Assembly (NCBI RefSeq): GCF_030651995.1
Contig: NZ_JAUSBN010000005.1
Span: 62,001-126,000, forward strand
DNA from: Reyranella sp.
GTDB taxonomy: Bacteria > Pseudomonadota > Alphaproteobacteria > Reyranellales > Reyranellaceae
Direction of reading: 5' to 3'
Length of the DNA: 64,000 nt
Part shown: positions 17,805-26,529 of the stretch, piece after piece
How the letters are laid out: every line of letters begins with the position of its first letter
Position numbering within the stretch: position 1 is the stretch's first letter
Position numbers and translations under genes: made by a program
Notes under the pieces: model-generated
What the model was told of the DNA's origin: nothing
Seen by the model: the letters and a program-made list of their open reading frames with translations, nothing else
The model's database searches: none

Positions 17805-18737
17805 ATGACGCCGCCTCCCGCGCCCTCCGACGCCGTAGCCATCGAACTCAATGCGGTGCTGGTCGCCCTGACGGCGAACCAGCCGCTGGTGCTCACCCTG
17901 GAAGACGGCACGCTCCTGCCGTCGGGACCCTTCGCCACCGAGCATCCGACCCTTCAGAGCGGCCTGCGCGCCTGGGTCGAGCGGCAGACAAATCATCCGC
18001 TGGGCTATGTCGAGCAGCTCTACACCTTCGCCGACCGCAACCGTCCAGGCTCCGACGGGCGCCAGCGCGTCGTGTCGATCAGCTATCTCGGCCTGACCCG
18101 CGAGCGCCTGTCGGCCGGCGCACGCGATCCGGAATGGCGGAGCTGGTATCGATATTTCCCTTGGGAGGACTGGCGGACTGGCCCCTCGCCGCTGATCGCC
18201 CAAACCATCCTGCCGAAACTCGCGACATGGGCAGAGGCCGGCGGCGACGCGGCGAGCCGCCATGAACGGCGGCAGCGGGTCGAGGTGAGCTTCGGCGACG
18301 GCGCTGAGAGCTGGAACGAGGATCTTGTCCTGCAGCGCTACGAGCTGCTCTACGAGGCCGGCCTGGTGCCCGAGGCGAAACAGCCGGCGGCCGATCCCGT
18401 GCCGGGGATGCCCATGCGCCACGACCATCGCCGGATCCTCGCGACCGGCATCGCGCGGCTGCGGGCCAAGATCAAATACCGACCGGTCTTCTTCGAGCTG
18501 ATGCCGCCCGAATTCACGCTGCTGCAGCTCCAGCGCACCGTCGAGGCGCTGGCCGGCCGGCCCATGCACAAGCAGAACTTCCGCCGGCTGATCGACGCGC
18601 AGGGGCTGGTCGAGCCGACGGGCGCTTCCAGCGCAGAAGCGCGCGGGCGTCCGGCAAAGCTGTTCCGCTTCCGCCGCGAGGTCGTCCTCGAACGCGCCGT
18701 GCTGGGCAGCAAGCTCCCCCTCTCCCGCCCCATTTGA
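17805..18737 (+). CDS. nrtR: NrtR-type Nudix-related transcriptional regulator of NAD synthesis
   Basis: 310 residues. An N-terminal Nudix-like domain (AIELNAVLVALTANQPLVLT, with PLGYVEQLYTFADRNR) lacks a good catalytic Nudix box. It is joined to a C-terminal winged helix (FELMPPEFTLLQLQRTVEAL and HKQNFRRLID). This combination defines NrtR, which represses NAD genes and responds to ADP-ribose or related ligands. Its place directly before nadA-nadC, with a paired palindrome over the nadA promoter, supports the call. A GTG at 17787 is an alternative start. Confidence 0.85.
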   Translation: MTPPPAPSDAVAIELNAVLVALTANQPLVLTLEDGTLLPSGPFATEHPTLQSGLRAWVERQTNHPLGYVEQLYTFADRNRPGSDGRQRVVSISYLGLTRERLSAGARDPEWRSWYRYFPWEDWRTGPSPLIAQTILPKLATWAEAGGDAASRHERRQRVEVSFGDGAESWNEDLVLQRYELLYEAGLVPEAKQPAADPVPGMPMRHDHRRILATGIARLRAKIKYRPVFFELMPPEFTLLQLQRTVEALAGRPMHKQNFRRLIDAQGLVEPTGASSAEARGRPAKLFRFRREVVLERAVLGSKLPLSRPI

Positions 18738-18741
18738 AAGC

Positions 18742-18770
18742 TTGACCGCTGTAATGCTCATTCTTAGTAT
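18742..18770 (+). promoter_or_regulatory. Candidate nadA promoter
   Basis: TTGACC (18742-18747) and TAGTAT (18765-18770) are spaced by 17 bp, 40 bp before the nadA ATG. The -10 element lies inside the first operator box, so bound repressor would block it. The spot is just after the nrtR stop, so nadA could be controlled apart from nrtR. Confidence 0.5.
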
Positions 18771-18796
18771 AAATCATTAATACTCGATATGAGCAT
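18754..18796. promoter_or_regulatory. Probable NrtR twin operator
   Basis: Two 17-bp boxes, ATGCTCATTCTTAGTAT (18754-18770) and ATACTCGATATGAGCAT (18780-18796), are inverted copies of one another at 13 of 17 positions, with a 9-bp AT-rich spacer. Each is also a partial palindrome. They cover the nadA -10 and the expected transcription start. Recognition by NrtR is inferred from gene order. Confidence 0.6.
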
Positions 18797-18810
18797 ATAC
18801 GAGGTGTAAG

Positions 18811-19800
18811 ATGTCGCTTTCAGCTTCGCCCGGCCTGATGGCCCGCACGGCCCCGCTCTATGATCGCGTGAAGAGCGTCATCCCGTCGATCGAATGGCCG
18901 GCCTTCGCCGAGGACATCGACGCCATCCTGGCGCTCAAGCGCGAGCGGGATGCCGTGATCCTCGCGCACAACTACCAGACGCCCGAGATCTTCCATTGCG
19001 TGGCCGACATCGTCGGCGACAGCCTGGCGCTGGCCCGCGAGGCCATGAAGGTCGATGCCGGGGTGATCGTCCTGGCCGGCGTCCACTTCATGGCCGAGAC
19101 CGCCAAGCTCCTGAACCCGGCCAAGCGGGTGCTGATCCCCGACCCCGGCGCCGGCTGCTCGCTCGCCGCCTCGATCACCGCCGCCGACGTCCGCCTGCTG
19201 CGCCAGCGCTATCCCGGCGTGCCCGTCGTCACCTATGTGAACACGTCGGCCACCGTGAAGGCCGAGAGCGACATCTGCTGCACCTCCGGCAACGCAAAGA
19301 AGATCGTCGAGAGCCTCGGCGTGCCGAAGGTCATCATGCTGCCCGACGAGTACCTGGCGCAGAACATCGCCGCCGAAACCGGCGTCGAGATCGTCACCTG
19401 GGCCGGCCATTGCGAGGTGCACGAGCGCTTCACGGCACAGGACATCCGCCAGCTTCGTGCCGGCCATCCCGGCCTCGTGGTGCTGGCCCATCCCGAATGC
19501 CCGCCCGAGGTGGTGGGAGAATCCGATTTCACCGGCTCGACGGCGGCGATGATCGACTATGTCGATGCCAAGCGACCGGCGCGGGTCGTGCTCGTGACCG
19601 AATGCTCGATGAGCGACAACGTCGCCGTCCAGCATCCCGAGATCGAGTTCATCCGGCCGTGCAACCTCTGCCCGCACATGAAGCAGATCACCCTGCCGAA
19701 GATCCGCCGGACGCTCGAGACCATGCAACACGAGGTGACGATCGATCCCGCGGTGGCGGCGCCGGCGCGCCGCGCCGTCGAACGCATGCTGGAAATCTGA
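18811..19800 (+). CDS. nadA: Quinolinate synthase A
   Basis: 329 residues. Condenses iminoaspartate with dihydroxyacetone phosphate to form quinolinate, using a [4Fe-4S] cluster. The three cluster cysteines are visible as Cys116 (GAGCSLAA), Cys201 (GHCEVH) and Cys287 (CNLCPHM). Substrate-binding segments [10 protein letters not shown] and VTYVNTSA are intact. GAGGTG precedes the ATG by 6-7 bp. It is followed by nadC after 10 bp. No nadB (aspartate oxidase) gene is in the cluster, so iminoaspartate must come from an enzyme encoded elsewhere. Confidence 0.97.
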   Translation: MSLSASPGLMARTAPLYDRVKSVIPSIEWPAFAEDIDAILALKRERDAVILAHNYQTPEIFHCVADIVGDSLALAREAMKVDAGVIVLAGVHFMAETAKLLNPAKRVLIPDPGAGCSLAASITAADVRLLRQRYPGVPVVTYVNTSATVKAESDICCTSGNAKKIVESLGVPKVIMLPDEYLAQNIAAETGVEIVTWAGHCEVHERFTAQDIRQLRAGHPGLVVLAHPECPPEVVGESDFTGSTAAMIDYVDAKRPARVVLVTECSMSDNVAVQHPEIEFIRPCNLCPHMKQITLPKIRRTLETMQHEVTIDPAVAAPARRAVERMLEI

Positions 19801-19810
19801 GGCTCCGCTG

Positions 19811-20659
19811 ATGATTCCCGCCCTTCCCGATCTCATGGTCGAACCGGTCGTGCGCGCCGCCCTCCTGGAGGATCTCGGCCGCGCCGGCGACCTCACCACC
19901 GACGCGATCGTGCCGGCGACGGCACGGGCAAGAACAGCCCTGGTCGCGCGCCAGCGCGGCGTCGTTGCAGGGCTCGGCGCGGCGTCGATGGCGTTCCGCC
20001 TGGTCGACCCGTCGATCGTGATCGCCATCGAGCGGCCCGACGGCACGCCGCTCGCGCCCGGCGACCGCATCGCCACGATCGCCGGACCGGCGCGGGGCAT
20101 GCTGACCGCCGAGCGGGTCGCGCTGAACTTCCTCGGGCATCTCAGCGGCGTGGCCAGTGGCGCCGCCATGCTGGTCGAGGCCGTGCGCGGCCACAAGGCG
20201 CACATCTGCTGCACGCGCAAGACGATGCCGGGCCTGCGGGCCCTGCAGAAGTACGCCGTGCGCGTGGGCGGCGGCATGAACCACCGCTTTGGCCTAGACG
20301 ATGGCGTTCTCATCAAGGACAACCATGTCGCCGTGGCGGGCGGCATCCGGCCGGCGATCCTCGCCGCCCGCCGCGGCGTCGGCCATCTCGTGAAGATCGA
20401 AGTCGAGGTCGATACGCTGGATCAGCTCGAGGAAGCGCTGGCGACCGGCGTCGACGCGGTCCTGCTCGACAACATGACGCCCGACCAGCTCGCCACCGCG
20501 GTCCGCATGATCGACGGACGCGCGCTCGCCGAGGCTTCCGGCCGCATCACACCGCAGACGGCGCCGGCCATCGCGGCCAGCGGCGTCGACCTGATCTCAG
20601 CCGGCTGGCTGACGCACAGCGCCAGCGTCCTCGACATCGGCCTCGACTGGCAGGCCTAA
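19811..20659 (+). CDS. nadC: Nicotinate-nucleotide pyrophosphorylase (carboxylating)
   Basis: 282 residues. Converts quinolinate and PRPP to nicotinate mononucleotide, the entry to the shared NAD pathway. Typical segments are LLEDLGRAGDLTTDAIVP, ALNFLGHLSGVAS, CTRKTMPGLRALQKYAV, the GGGMNHRFGLDDGVLIKDNH loop and KIEVEVDTLDQL. Length and order match the family. It is cotranscribed with nadA. Its stop codon overlaps the A-run of a terminator used by the converging gene. Confidence 0.97.
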   Translation: MIPALPDLMVEPVVRAALLEDLGRAGDLTTDAIVPATARARTALVARQRGVVAGLGAASMAFRLVDPSIVIAIERPDGTPLAPGDRIATIAGPARGMLTAERVALNFLGHLSGVASGAAMLVEAVRGHKAHICCTRKTMPGLRALQKYAVRVGGGMNHRFGLDDGVLIKDNHVAVAGGIRPAILAARRGVGHLVKIEVEVDTLDQLEEALATGVDAVLLDNMTPDQLATAVRMIDGRALAEASGRITPQTAPAIAASGVDLISAGWLTHSASVLDIGLDWQA

Positions 20660-20687
20660 AAAACCCCTCACCCTGATCAGGATGAGG
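20658..20687 (-). terminator. Rho-independent terminator for the convergent minus-strand gene
   Basis: On the minus strand a near-perfect hairpin (CCTCATCCTGA / TCAGGGTGAGG) is followed by GGGG and six Ts. The T-run comes from the AAAAAA at 20658-20663, which includes the nadC stop codon, so the terminator is nested over the end of the opposite gene. Confidence 0.7.
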
Positions 20688-20704
20688 TCGTGGAGGTCCT
20701 GCGA

Positions 20705-21166
20705 TCAGTTACTGACTTCGCAGTGCTTGCCCATTTCCTTGCAGACCCGCAGCACCGCCTGCACCACCATCGAAGAGGTCGAGCCTTCGCCCGGGCCGGC
20801 ATGGCCGGCGATCAGGAGCTGCGAGACGTCGTCGTTGAAGGGCACCACGTTGAGCGTGGCGGTGCGGTCGCCCTCGGCGATCTGGATGCGAAGTGCCCCG
20901 GGATCCTGCATCAGGATGCGGACCGAGGGATTCTTCCGCGCGAGATCGAGCGCGGTCGAGAAGATCTTGTCGGCATGGGCATCGAGCAGGACTGTCGCGA
21001 AATCGTAGCCGGGACGACCGTCCGGCTGGCCGCCTTCGGTCATCTGGTGGATGCGTCCCAGTGCCTTGCGGGCGACAAATACCCATTGCGCCTCGGCCGG
21101 GGCGAAGGGCAGCGCCAGGCTGGCGAGGACGGCCACCGCGACGAAAGGCTTGAAGTACGGGCGCAT
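20705..21166 (-). CDS. Exported protein of unknown function
   Basis: 153 residues from ATG 21166, which has GGGAG 7 bp upstream; a start at 21193 is also open. The signal peptide runs to about residue 26 (FVAVAVLASLALPFAPAEA). The mature part contains GYDFATVLLDAHADKIFSTA, a likely beta segment TATLNVVPFNDDV, and two Cys near the end (RVCKEMGKHCEVSN) that could form a disulphide. I do not recognise the family. It is a single gene with its own terminator, between nadC (convergent) and an old-yellow-enzyme gene. Confidence 0.75.
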   Translation of the reverse strand: MRPYFKPFVAVAVLASLALPFAPAEAQWVFVARKALGRIHQMTEGGQPDGRPGYDFATVLLDAHADKIFSTALDLARKNPSVRILMQDPGALRIQIAEGDRTATLNVVPFNDDVSQLLIAGHAGPGEGSTSSMVVQAVLRVCKEMGKHCEVSN

Positions 21167-21194
21167 GCAACGACTCCCTTTTGGGAGCGACATT

Positions 21195-22295
21195 TTACGC
21201 GAGTGTCGCCAGCGATGAAGCCGAGAATGGTGCCAGGTCGGCGAAGCGTCCCTCGCGCACCTTGGTTGCCCATTGCGGATCGGCCAGCAAGGCGCGACCG
21301 ACTGCCACGAGATCGAACTCCTCGCGCTCCAGCCGGGCTTCCAGCTCGCCCAGATCGCCGATTTCGGAATCCTCGCGCGTCCGGAACGTCTGCACGAAGT
21401 CCGCGCCCTTGAGGCCGACCGAACCCACGGTGATCGTGGGCTTGCCGGTGAGCTTCTTGGTCCAGCCCGCGAGGTTGAGCGTCGAGCCCTCGAATTCGGG
21501 CTCCCAGAAGCGGCGCGTCGAGCAGTGGAAGATGTCGGTGCCGGCAGCGGTCAGCGGCTCGAGGAAACGCGCCAGCTCGTCAGGCGTCAGCGCCAGTCTC
21601 GCCGTGAAGTCCTGCTGCTTCCACTGCGAGAATCTGAAGATGATGGGATAGGCCTCGCCCACCCGCGCCCGGATCGCCTTCACGATCTCGGCGGCAAAGC
21701 GCGTGCGCTGGACGAAGTCGCCGCCCCACCCGTCGCCGCGCTTGTTCGCGCCCTCCCAGAAGAACTGGTCGATCAGGTAGCCGTGGGCGCCGTGGATCTC
21801 GACGGCATCGAACCCGATTTCCTTCGCGACACCGGCGGCACGGGCGAAGGCGTCGATCGTGTCGGCGATGTCGGCCTCGCTCATCGCCGGACCGACCTGC
21901 TTGCCGGACGCGGACAGGCCGGACGGACCATCGGACGGCGCCTCGGGATGATGGCCGGTGCCGGTCTTGCGCATCATGCCCTGGTGCCAGAGCTGCGGCG
22001 CGATCTTGCCGCCGGCAGCGTGCACTTCCTCGACCACGCGCCGCCAGCCCGCGAGACTGGCCGGCGAATGGAAATCGGGCACGTTGGTGTCGTTGGAAGC
22101 GGCCGGCCGATCGACCGTGGTGCCCTCGGTGACGATCAGCCCGACACCGCCTTCGGCCCGGCGGCGATAATAGGCCGCGACGTCGGTGCCTGGGATGCTG
22201 TTGGGGCTCTTGGAGCGCGTCATCGGCGCCATCACCACACGGTTCGGCAGCGACAGCGACTTGGTCGAGAAGGGTCGGAAGAGCGGGCTGGTCAT
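21195..22295 (-). CDS. Old yellow enzyme family NADH:flavin oxidoreductase
   Basis: 366 residues, FMN-dependent TIM-barrel ene-reductase. Visible features: PNRVVMAPMTRSK near the N-terminus, APQLWHQG, the catalytic/substrate-binding EIHGAHGYLIDQFFWEGANKR and the FMN phosphate region VAVGRALLADPQWATK. Such enzymes reduce activated C=C bonds or nitro groups; the natural substrate is not predictable. The start overlaps the stop of the upstream M81 gene as ATGA only in the sense that the OYE stop-side neighbour begins at 22292, so the two are tightly coupled and likely one transcript. Confidence 0.93.
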   Translation of the reverse strand: MTSPLFRPFSTKSLSLPNRVVMAPMTRSKSPNSIPGTDVAAYYRRRAEGGVGLIVTEGTTVDRPAASNDTNVPDFHSPASLAGWRRVVEEVHAAGGKIAPQLWHQGMMRKTGTGHHPEAPSDGPSGLSASGKQVGPAMSEADIADTIDAFARAAGVAKEIGFDAVEIHGAHGYLIDQFFWEGANKRGDGWGGDFVQRTRFAAEIVKAIRARVGEAYPIIFRFSQWKQQDFTARLALTPDELARFLEPLTAAGTDIFHCSTRRFWEPEFEGSTLNLAGWTKKLTGKPTITVGSVGLKGADFVQTFRTREDSEIGDLGELEARLEREEFDLVAVGRALLADPQWATKVREGRFADLAPFSASSLATLA

Positions 22296-23776
22296 GGACG
22301 TCTCGCTTGCGGGAAATCTACGTCGCCGTAGGGATAGAAGTTCTTCAGATCGACGTTGCGATAGGGCAGTCCGTCGAGCCGCACCGTGCCGAGGAAGGGC
22401 TCGACCGGCTCAACCAGCAGGATCGTCCTGGCGAAGCCGCTATCGTCGAAGCCGCGGCGGAAGTGCACGCGCGACTTGATGGCGATCGCCTTGAACCGCG
22501 CGAGATCGAAGGCCGGGCCCGCGAGCTCCGACGGCTCGACGATCTGCGTGAGATAGCGGCTGATCAGCACGACGTTGCCGCGGCCGAAGGCGACGCTCAC
22601 CCACAGGGTGCCGTGGGCTTCGTGCGCGCCGATCACCGTACCGGTGACGCGGACCGGCTGCCCGGCGGATTCGTCGGCGAGGCCGCCGATCTCCCGGTCG
22701 AACGGGTCGTCCACTTTCACGCCTTCGGCCTTCAACTCATCGATAACCTTGGCATCGGCGATGGTGGCGATCAGCACATCGGACAGATCCTGCGCGATCA
22801 CTTCCCTGAGAATCCAGGTCGCATAGCCCGACCGGTCGCTGTGGTCGGCCAGCACGACCGGAGTCTCGCCGCGTGCCATGGCTTCCTTGGCGAGCCGGAC
22901 GCCCTCGGGGATCGGATGGACCTTCGCAGTGTCGAGCAGTTCCTTACGTCGACGCCAGGCCCAGGACGACATGTCGTCGGCGACCTTCTGGGCCAGCGCG
23001 GCATCGCCGTTGGTCATCACCTGGAAGGTCAGGCCGACATCCGGCACGTCGGCGAAGGGAAAGCCGAAGAAGACGTTCAGGTAGACATCCGGCTCGCGCG
23101 CCTCCCAGACCAGGGCGCGCTGCACCAGGTCCATCCACGGCGAGGCGCCGGTCCATTGCAGGACGGTCGGCGTGATGATCGGCACCTTGACCGTCACCGT
23201 CTCCGGGACGTAGTCGCCGCGGATGGCGCGCACCAGCATGCGCGCCGCGCGCTGGCCCTGCAGGTGGCTGTCGTAGTGCGGGAAGTATTTGACCGTGAAG
23301 GCCATGTCGGCCTGGGCCAGGAACTCGGCGTCCTCGTTGCCGTGCGGATCGAAGGTGCCGACGATGAAGGCCTTGCGCCCGACCACCTCGCGGACGCGTC
23401 GGGCGATGTCGGCCTCCGGTCGCGCCACGCCGCGCACACCCATCGCCCCATGCAGGCTGAGATAGACGCCGTCGAACGGCCGCTGCTCCTTCAGGCCGGC
23501 GACCATCCGGCCGAGGAAAGTCTCGTAGGCTTCCTGGGTGATCCAGCCCGAACCGGTGCCGGTGCGCGGCCAGAGCGGCGATTCGATGCCGACCAGTTCG
23601 ACACCGTCATACTCGCGCGCCACTTTCACGAACCCGCCCATGTAGGACCTGGGATCGTGCGCCAGCAGCTTTTCGCCGCTGGCGGGTGAGCCGGGGTAGG
23701 TGAAATCGGCGAGCGTCGTGTCGTTCGGAAGGAACGTCACCGTCTCGTGGGCAAAATGCAGGACGGCGATACGCAT
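22292..23776 (-). CDS. M81-family metallopeptidase (MlrC-like)
   Basis: 494 residues. The N-terminal DUF1485-like part (HFAHETVTFLPNDTTLADF, LHGAMGV, FDPHGNEDAEF) carries likely metal ligands His and Asp. The C-terminal MlrC domain contains VLADHSDRSGYATW. The founding member hydrolyses microcystin fragments, but this family is frequent in soil Alphaproteobacteria near transport and catabolic genes and most members have unknown substrates. Its stop overlaps the ATG of the downstream old yellow enzyme gene by four bases (ATGA). Confidence 0.9.
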   Translation of the reverse strand: MRIAVLHFAHETVTFLPNDTTLADFTYPGSPASGEKLLAHDPRSYMGGFVKVAREYDGVELVGIESPLWPRTGTGSGWITQEAYETFLGRMVAGLKEQRPFDGVYLSLHGAMGVRGVARPEADIARRVREVVGRKAFIVGTFDPHGNEDAEFLAQADMAFTVKYFPHYDSHLQGQRAARMLVRAIRGDYVPETVTVKVPIITPTVLQWTGASPWMDLVQRALVWEAREPDVYLNVFFGFPFADVPDVGLTFQVMTNGDAALAQKVADDMSSWAWRRRKELLDTAKVHPIPEGVRLAKEAMARGETPVVLADHSDRSGYATWILREVIAQDLSDVLIATIADAKVIDELKAEGVKVDDPFDREIGGLADESAGQPVRVTGTVIGAHEAHGTLWVSVAFGRGNVVLISRYLTQIVEPSELAGPAFDLARFKAIAIKSRVHFRRGFDDSGFARTILLVEPVEPFLGTVRLDGLPYRNVDLKNFYPYGDVDFPQARRP

Positions 23777-23794
23777 CGGCGCCGCCCGCCTTCC

Positions 23795-24667
23795 CTAGCG
23801 GGTCGGAACCGGGCGCTCGCCGGAGTAGTCGTAGAAGCCGCGCTTGACCTTGCGCCCGATCCAGCCGGCCTCGACATACTTCACGAGCAGCGGGCACGGC
23901 CGGTACTTCGAATCGGCCAGACCCTCGTGCAGCACCTGCATCACGGACAGGCAGGTATCGAGGCCGATGAAGTCGGCCAGTTCGAGCGGGCCCATCGGAT
24001 GGTTGGCACCGAGCTTCATGCCGGTGTCGATCGCCTCGACGTTGCCGACGCCCTCGTAGAGCGCATAGACCGCCTCGTTGATCATCGGCAGCAGGATGCG
24101 GTTCACGATGAAGGCCGGGAAGTCCTCGGCATTGACCGGCTTCTTGTCGAGCTTGACGACGACCTCGCGCACCGTGCGGAAGGTCTCCTCCTCCGTGGCG
24201 ATGCCGCGGATCAGCTCGACCAGCCCCATCAGCGGCACCGGGTTCATGAAGTGCATGCCCATGAACTTGCCGGGCCGGTCGGTGACGGCGGCAAGCCTCG
24301 TCACCGAGATCGACGAGGTGTTGGTGGCGAGCAGGACGTTGGCCGGCAGGCCCTCGCAGACCTTCTTGAAGATCTCGCGCTTCACGGCCTCGTTCTCGGT
24401 CGCCGCCTCGACGATCAGATCGCAGTCGGCGAACGCCTTGTAGTCGGTGGACGTGGTGATTCGGTTGAGCGCCGAATCCTTGTCCTCCGGTCGGATCATG
24501 CCGCGGCCGATCTGCCGGTCCATGTTCCGAGAGATCGCGTCGACGCCCTTGTCGAGATGGGCCTGGTCGACATCCGCGAGTCGGATGTCGAAGCCCTTCA
24601 ACGCACAGACATGGGCGATGCCGCTGCCCATCTGGCCGGCACCGATGACACCGATGCGCTTGATCAT
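23795..24667 (-). CDS. hbd: 3-hydroxybutyryl-CoA dehydrogenase
   Basis: 290 residues, NAD(P)-dependent oxidation of 3-hydroxybutyryl-CoA to acetoacetyl-CoA or the reverse. Rossmann motif GVIGAGQMGSGIAHV is at the N-terminus, with ATNTSSISVTRLA, the catalytic His in GMHFMNPVPLM and PAFIVNRILLPMINEAV. The length fits the single-domain Hbd rather than fused FadB. It is 21 bp downstream of etfA, the standard alphaproteobacterial order etfB-etfA-hbd, and links beta-oxidation or PHB turnover to the ethylmalonyl-CoA genes further on. Confidence 0.95.
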   Translation of the reverse strand: MIKRIGVIGAGQMGSGIAHVCALKGFDIRLADVDQAHLDKGVDAISRNMDRQIGRGMIRPEDKDSALNRITTSTDYKAFADCDLIVEAATENEAVKREIFKKVCEGLPANVLLATNTSSISVTRLAAVTDRPGKFMGMHFMNPVPLMGLVELIRGIATEEETFRTVREVVVKLDKKPVNAEDFPAFIVNRILLPMINEAVYALYEGVGNVEAIDTGMKLGANHPMGPLELADFIGLDTCLSVMQVLHEGLADSKYRPCPLLVKYVEAGWIGRKVKRGFYDYSGERPVPTR

Positions 24668-24688
24668 GATGGGTACCCTCGGGTTACT

Positions 24689-25624
24689 TTACTTTTTCTC
24701 GATCGCGGCAGTGAGCTCGGGAACGAGCTGGAACAGATCGCCCACGAGTCCGTAGTCGGCCACCTGGAAGATGGGGGCCTCCTCGTCCTTGTTGATCGCC
24801 ACGATCGTCTTGCTGTCCTTCATGCCCGCGAGATGCTGGATGGCACCGGAGATGCCGATGGCGATGTAGAGGTCGGGCGCAACCACCTTGCCGGTCTGGC
24901 CGACCTGGTAGTCGTTCGGCACGTAGCCCGCATCGACCGCGGCGCGGCTGGCGCCGAGACCGGCGCCGAGCTTGTCGGCCAGGGTCTCGAGCATCTTGAA
25001 GTTCTCGCCGCTCTGCAGGCCGCGACCGCCGCTGACGACGATCTTGGCACTGGTCAGTTCGGGACGCTCGCTCTTGGAGAGCTCGGCGCCGGCGAAGGAC
25101 GAAAGGCCCGCGCTGCCCGTGCCCTCGATCTGCTCGATCGCGGCCGAACCGCCGCCGACCGCCGCCTTGAAGTTGGTCGGCCGCACGGTGACGATCTTGA
25201 TCTTGTCGGCGCTCTGCACGGTGGCCATCGCGTTGCCGGCATAGATCGGGCGCACGAAGGTGTCCGGCGAGACGACCTGGATCGCCTCGGAGACCTGCGC
25301 GACATCGAGCATCGCCGCGACGCGCGGGGCGATGTTCTTGCCGACCGAGTCGGCGGCCATCACGACGTGGCTGTAGTTCGGGGCCAGCTTGACGACGAGC
25401 GGCGCGATGTCCTCGGCCAGCCAGTTGGCGTAGGCCGCATCCTCGGCCTGCAGCACCTTGGCGACACCCTGGATCGCGGCCGCCGACTGGGCAGCCTCGC
25501 CGGCATTGCTGCCGGCCACCAGCACATGGACCTCGGGACCCATCTGGGCCGCGGCGGCTACGGCGTTGGCGACATTGGCGCGAACGGTCTTGCCGTCATG
25601 CGCGGCGACAACGAGGACGGCCAT
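24689..25624 (-). CDS. etfA: Electron transfer flavoprotein alpha subunit
   Basis: 311 residues. FAD-carrying subunit of ETF, which takes electrons from acyl-CoA dehydrogenases and passes them to ETF:quinone oxidoreductase. The C-terminal FAD domain is clear: [33 protein letters not shown] and [19 protein letters not shown]. It starts 1 bp after the etfB stop, so expression is coupled. The methylsuccinyl-CoA dehydrogenase at 34.5 kb is a plausible local electron donor. Confidence 0.97.
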   Translation of the reverse strand: MAVLVVAAHDGKTVRANVANAVAAAAQMGPEVHVLVAGSNAGEAAQSAAAIQGVAKVLQAEDAAYANWLAEDIAPLVVKLAPNYSHVVMAADSVGKNIAPRVAAMLDVAQVSEAIQVVSPDTFVRPIYAGNAMATVQSADKIKIVTVRPTNFKAAVGGGSAAIEQIEGTGSAGLSSFAGAELSKSERPELTSAKIVVSGGRGLQSGENFKMLETLADKLGAGLGASRAAVDAGYVPNDYQVGQTGKVVAPDLYIAIGISGAIQHLAGMKDSKTIVAINKDEEAPIFQVADYGLVGDLFQLVPELTAAIEKK

Positions 25625-25625
25625 C

Positions 25626-26375
25626 TCAGATCACTCCCGCTTCGTTGCGCAGCTTCTCGACCAGCTCCGCGACGGTCTTCACCTTGATGCCCGACTTGCG
25701 CTTGGGCGGCTCCTCGACCTTCAGCGTCTTCAGGCGCGGCGCGACGTCGACGCCCAGCGCGTCCGGCGCCAGCGTCTCAATCGGCTTCTTCTTCGCCTTC
25801 ATGATGTTGGGGAGCGAGGCGTAGCGCGGCTCGTTCAGGCGCAGGTCGGTGGTGATCACCGCCGGCATCTTGATCTTGATGTTCTCGAGGCCGCCGTCGA
25901 CCTCGCGCTTCACCTCGACCGTGCCGTCGGCGACGTTCAGCTTGTTCGCGAAGGTGCCGACCGACCAGCCGAGCAGCGCGGCCAGCATCTGGCCGGTCTG
26001 GTTGGAGTCGTCGTCGATCGCCTGCTTGCCGACGATCACGAGGCCGGGCTGTTCCTTGTCGACCACGGCCTTCAGCAGCTTGGCGACGGCCAGCGGCTGG
26101 AGCTCGGCGTCACTCTGCACCAGGATGCCGCGGTCGGCACCCATGGCGAGCGCCGTGCGGATCGTCTCCTGACACTGGGCCGGTCCGGCGGAGAAGGCGA
26201 TGACTTCGGTCGCAGCGCCCTTCTCTTTCATGCGGATCGCCTCTTCCACGGCGATCTCATCGAAGGGATTCATGGACATCTTGACGTTAGCCGTCTCGAC
26301 ACCCGTGTTGTCGGCCTTGACGCGGATCTTGACGTTGTAGTCGATGACCCGCTTGACCGCGACCAGCACTTTCAT
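25626..26375 (-). CDS. etfB: Electron transfer flavoprotein beta subunit
   Basis: 249 residues. AMP-binding subunit of ETF. Diagnostic segments are [38 protein letters not shown] and the recognition-loop region [20 protein letters not shown], which contacts partner dehydrogenases. First gene of etfB-etfA-hbd. The leader (26376-26529) is separate from the adenosyltransferase gene upstream and has a good -35 box. Confidence 0.97.
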   Translation of the reverse strand: MKVLVAVKRVIDYNVKIRVKADNTGVETANVKMSMNPFDEIAVEEAIRMKEKGAATEVIAFSAGPAQCQETIRTALAMGADRGILVQSDAELQPLAVAKLLKAVVDKEQPGLVIVGKQAIDDDSNQTGQMLAALLGWSVGTFANKLNVADGTVEVKREVDGGLENIKIKMPAVITTDLRLNEPRYASLPNIMKAKKKPIETLAPDALGVDVAPRLKTLKVEEPPKRKSGIKVKTVAELVEKLRNEAGVI

Positions 26376-26401
26376 CGCGTTGCGCCTATCGGTGAGTTGC
26401 G

Positions 26402-26462
26402 GCCGGACTGACCCGTCCGGCGAAGGGGTTTTCGTGTAGGGGTGTTGAGCCGATCATGTCAA
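26402..26462 (-). promoter_or_regulatory. Candidate etfB promoter and leader hairpin
   Basis: A perfect minus-strand TTGACA at 26457-26462 lies in the gap before etfB. The -10 is weak (TACACG at 18 bp spacing). A 7-bp hairpin GCCGGAC/GTCCGGC at 26402-26421 would lie in the mRNA leader. It is listed because the gap is the only place for an etfB promoter. Confidence 0.35.
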
Positions 26463-26529
26463 GGCTATGGCGCACTGCACAAGACCGCAGGGTGGAAGCT
26501 TTTTTCCCAGTTTTTCAACAGCTTGCCGG

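Noticed and set aside
23747..25687. A 646-codon plus-strand frame opposite hbd and etfA
   Set aside because: Shadow of two well-supported genes.
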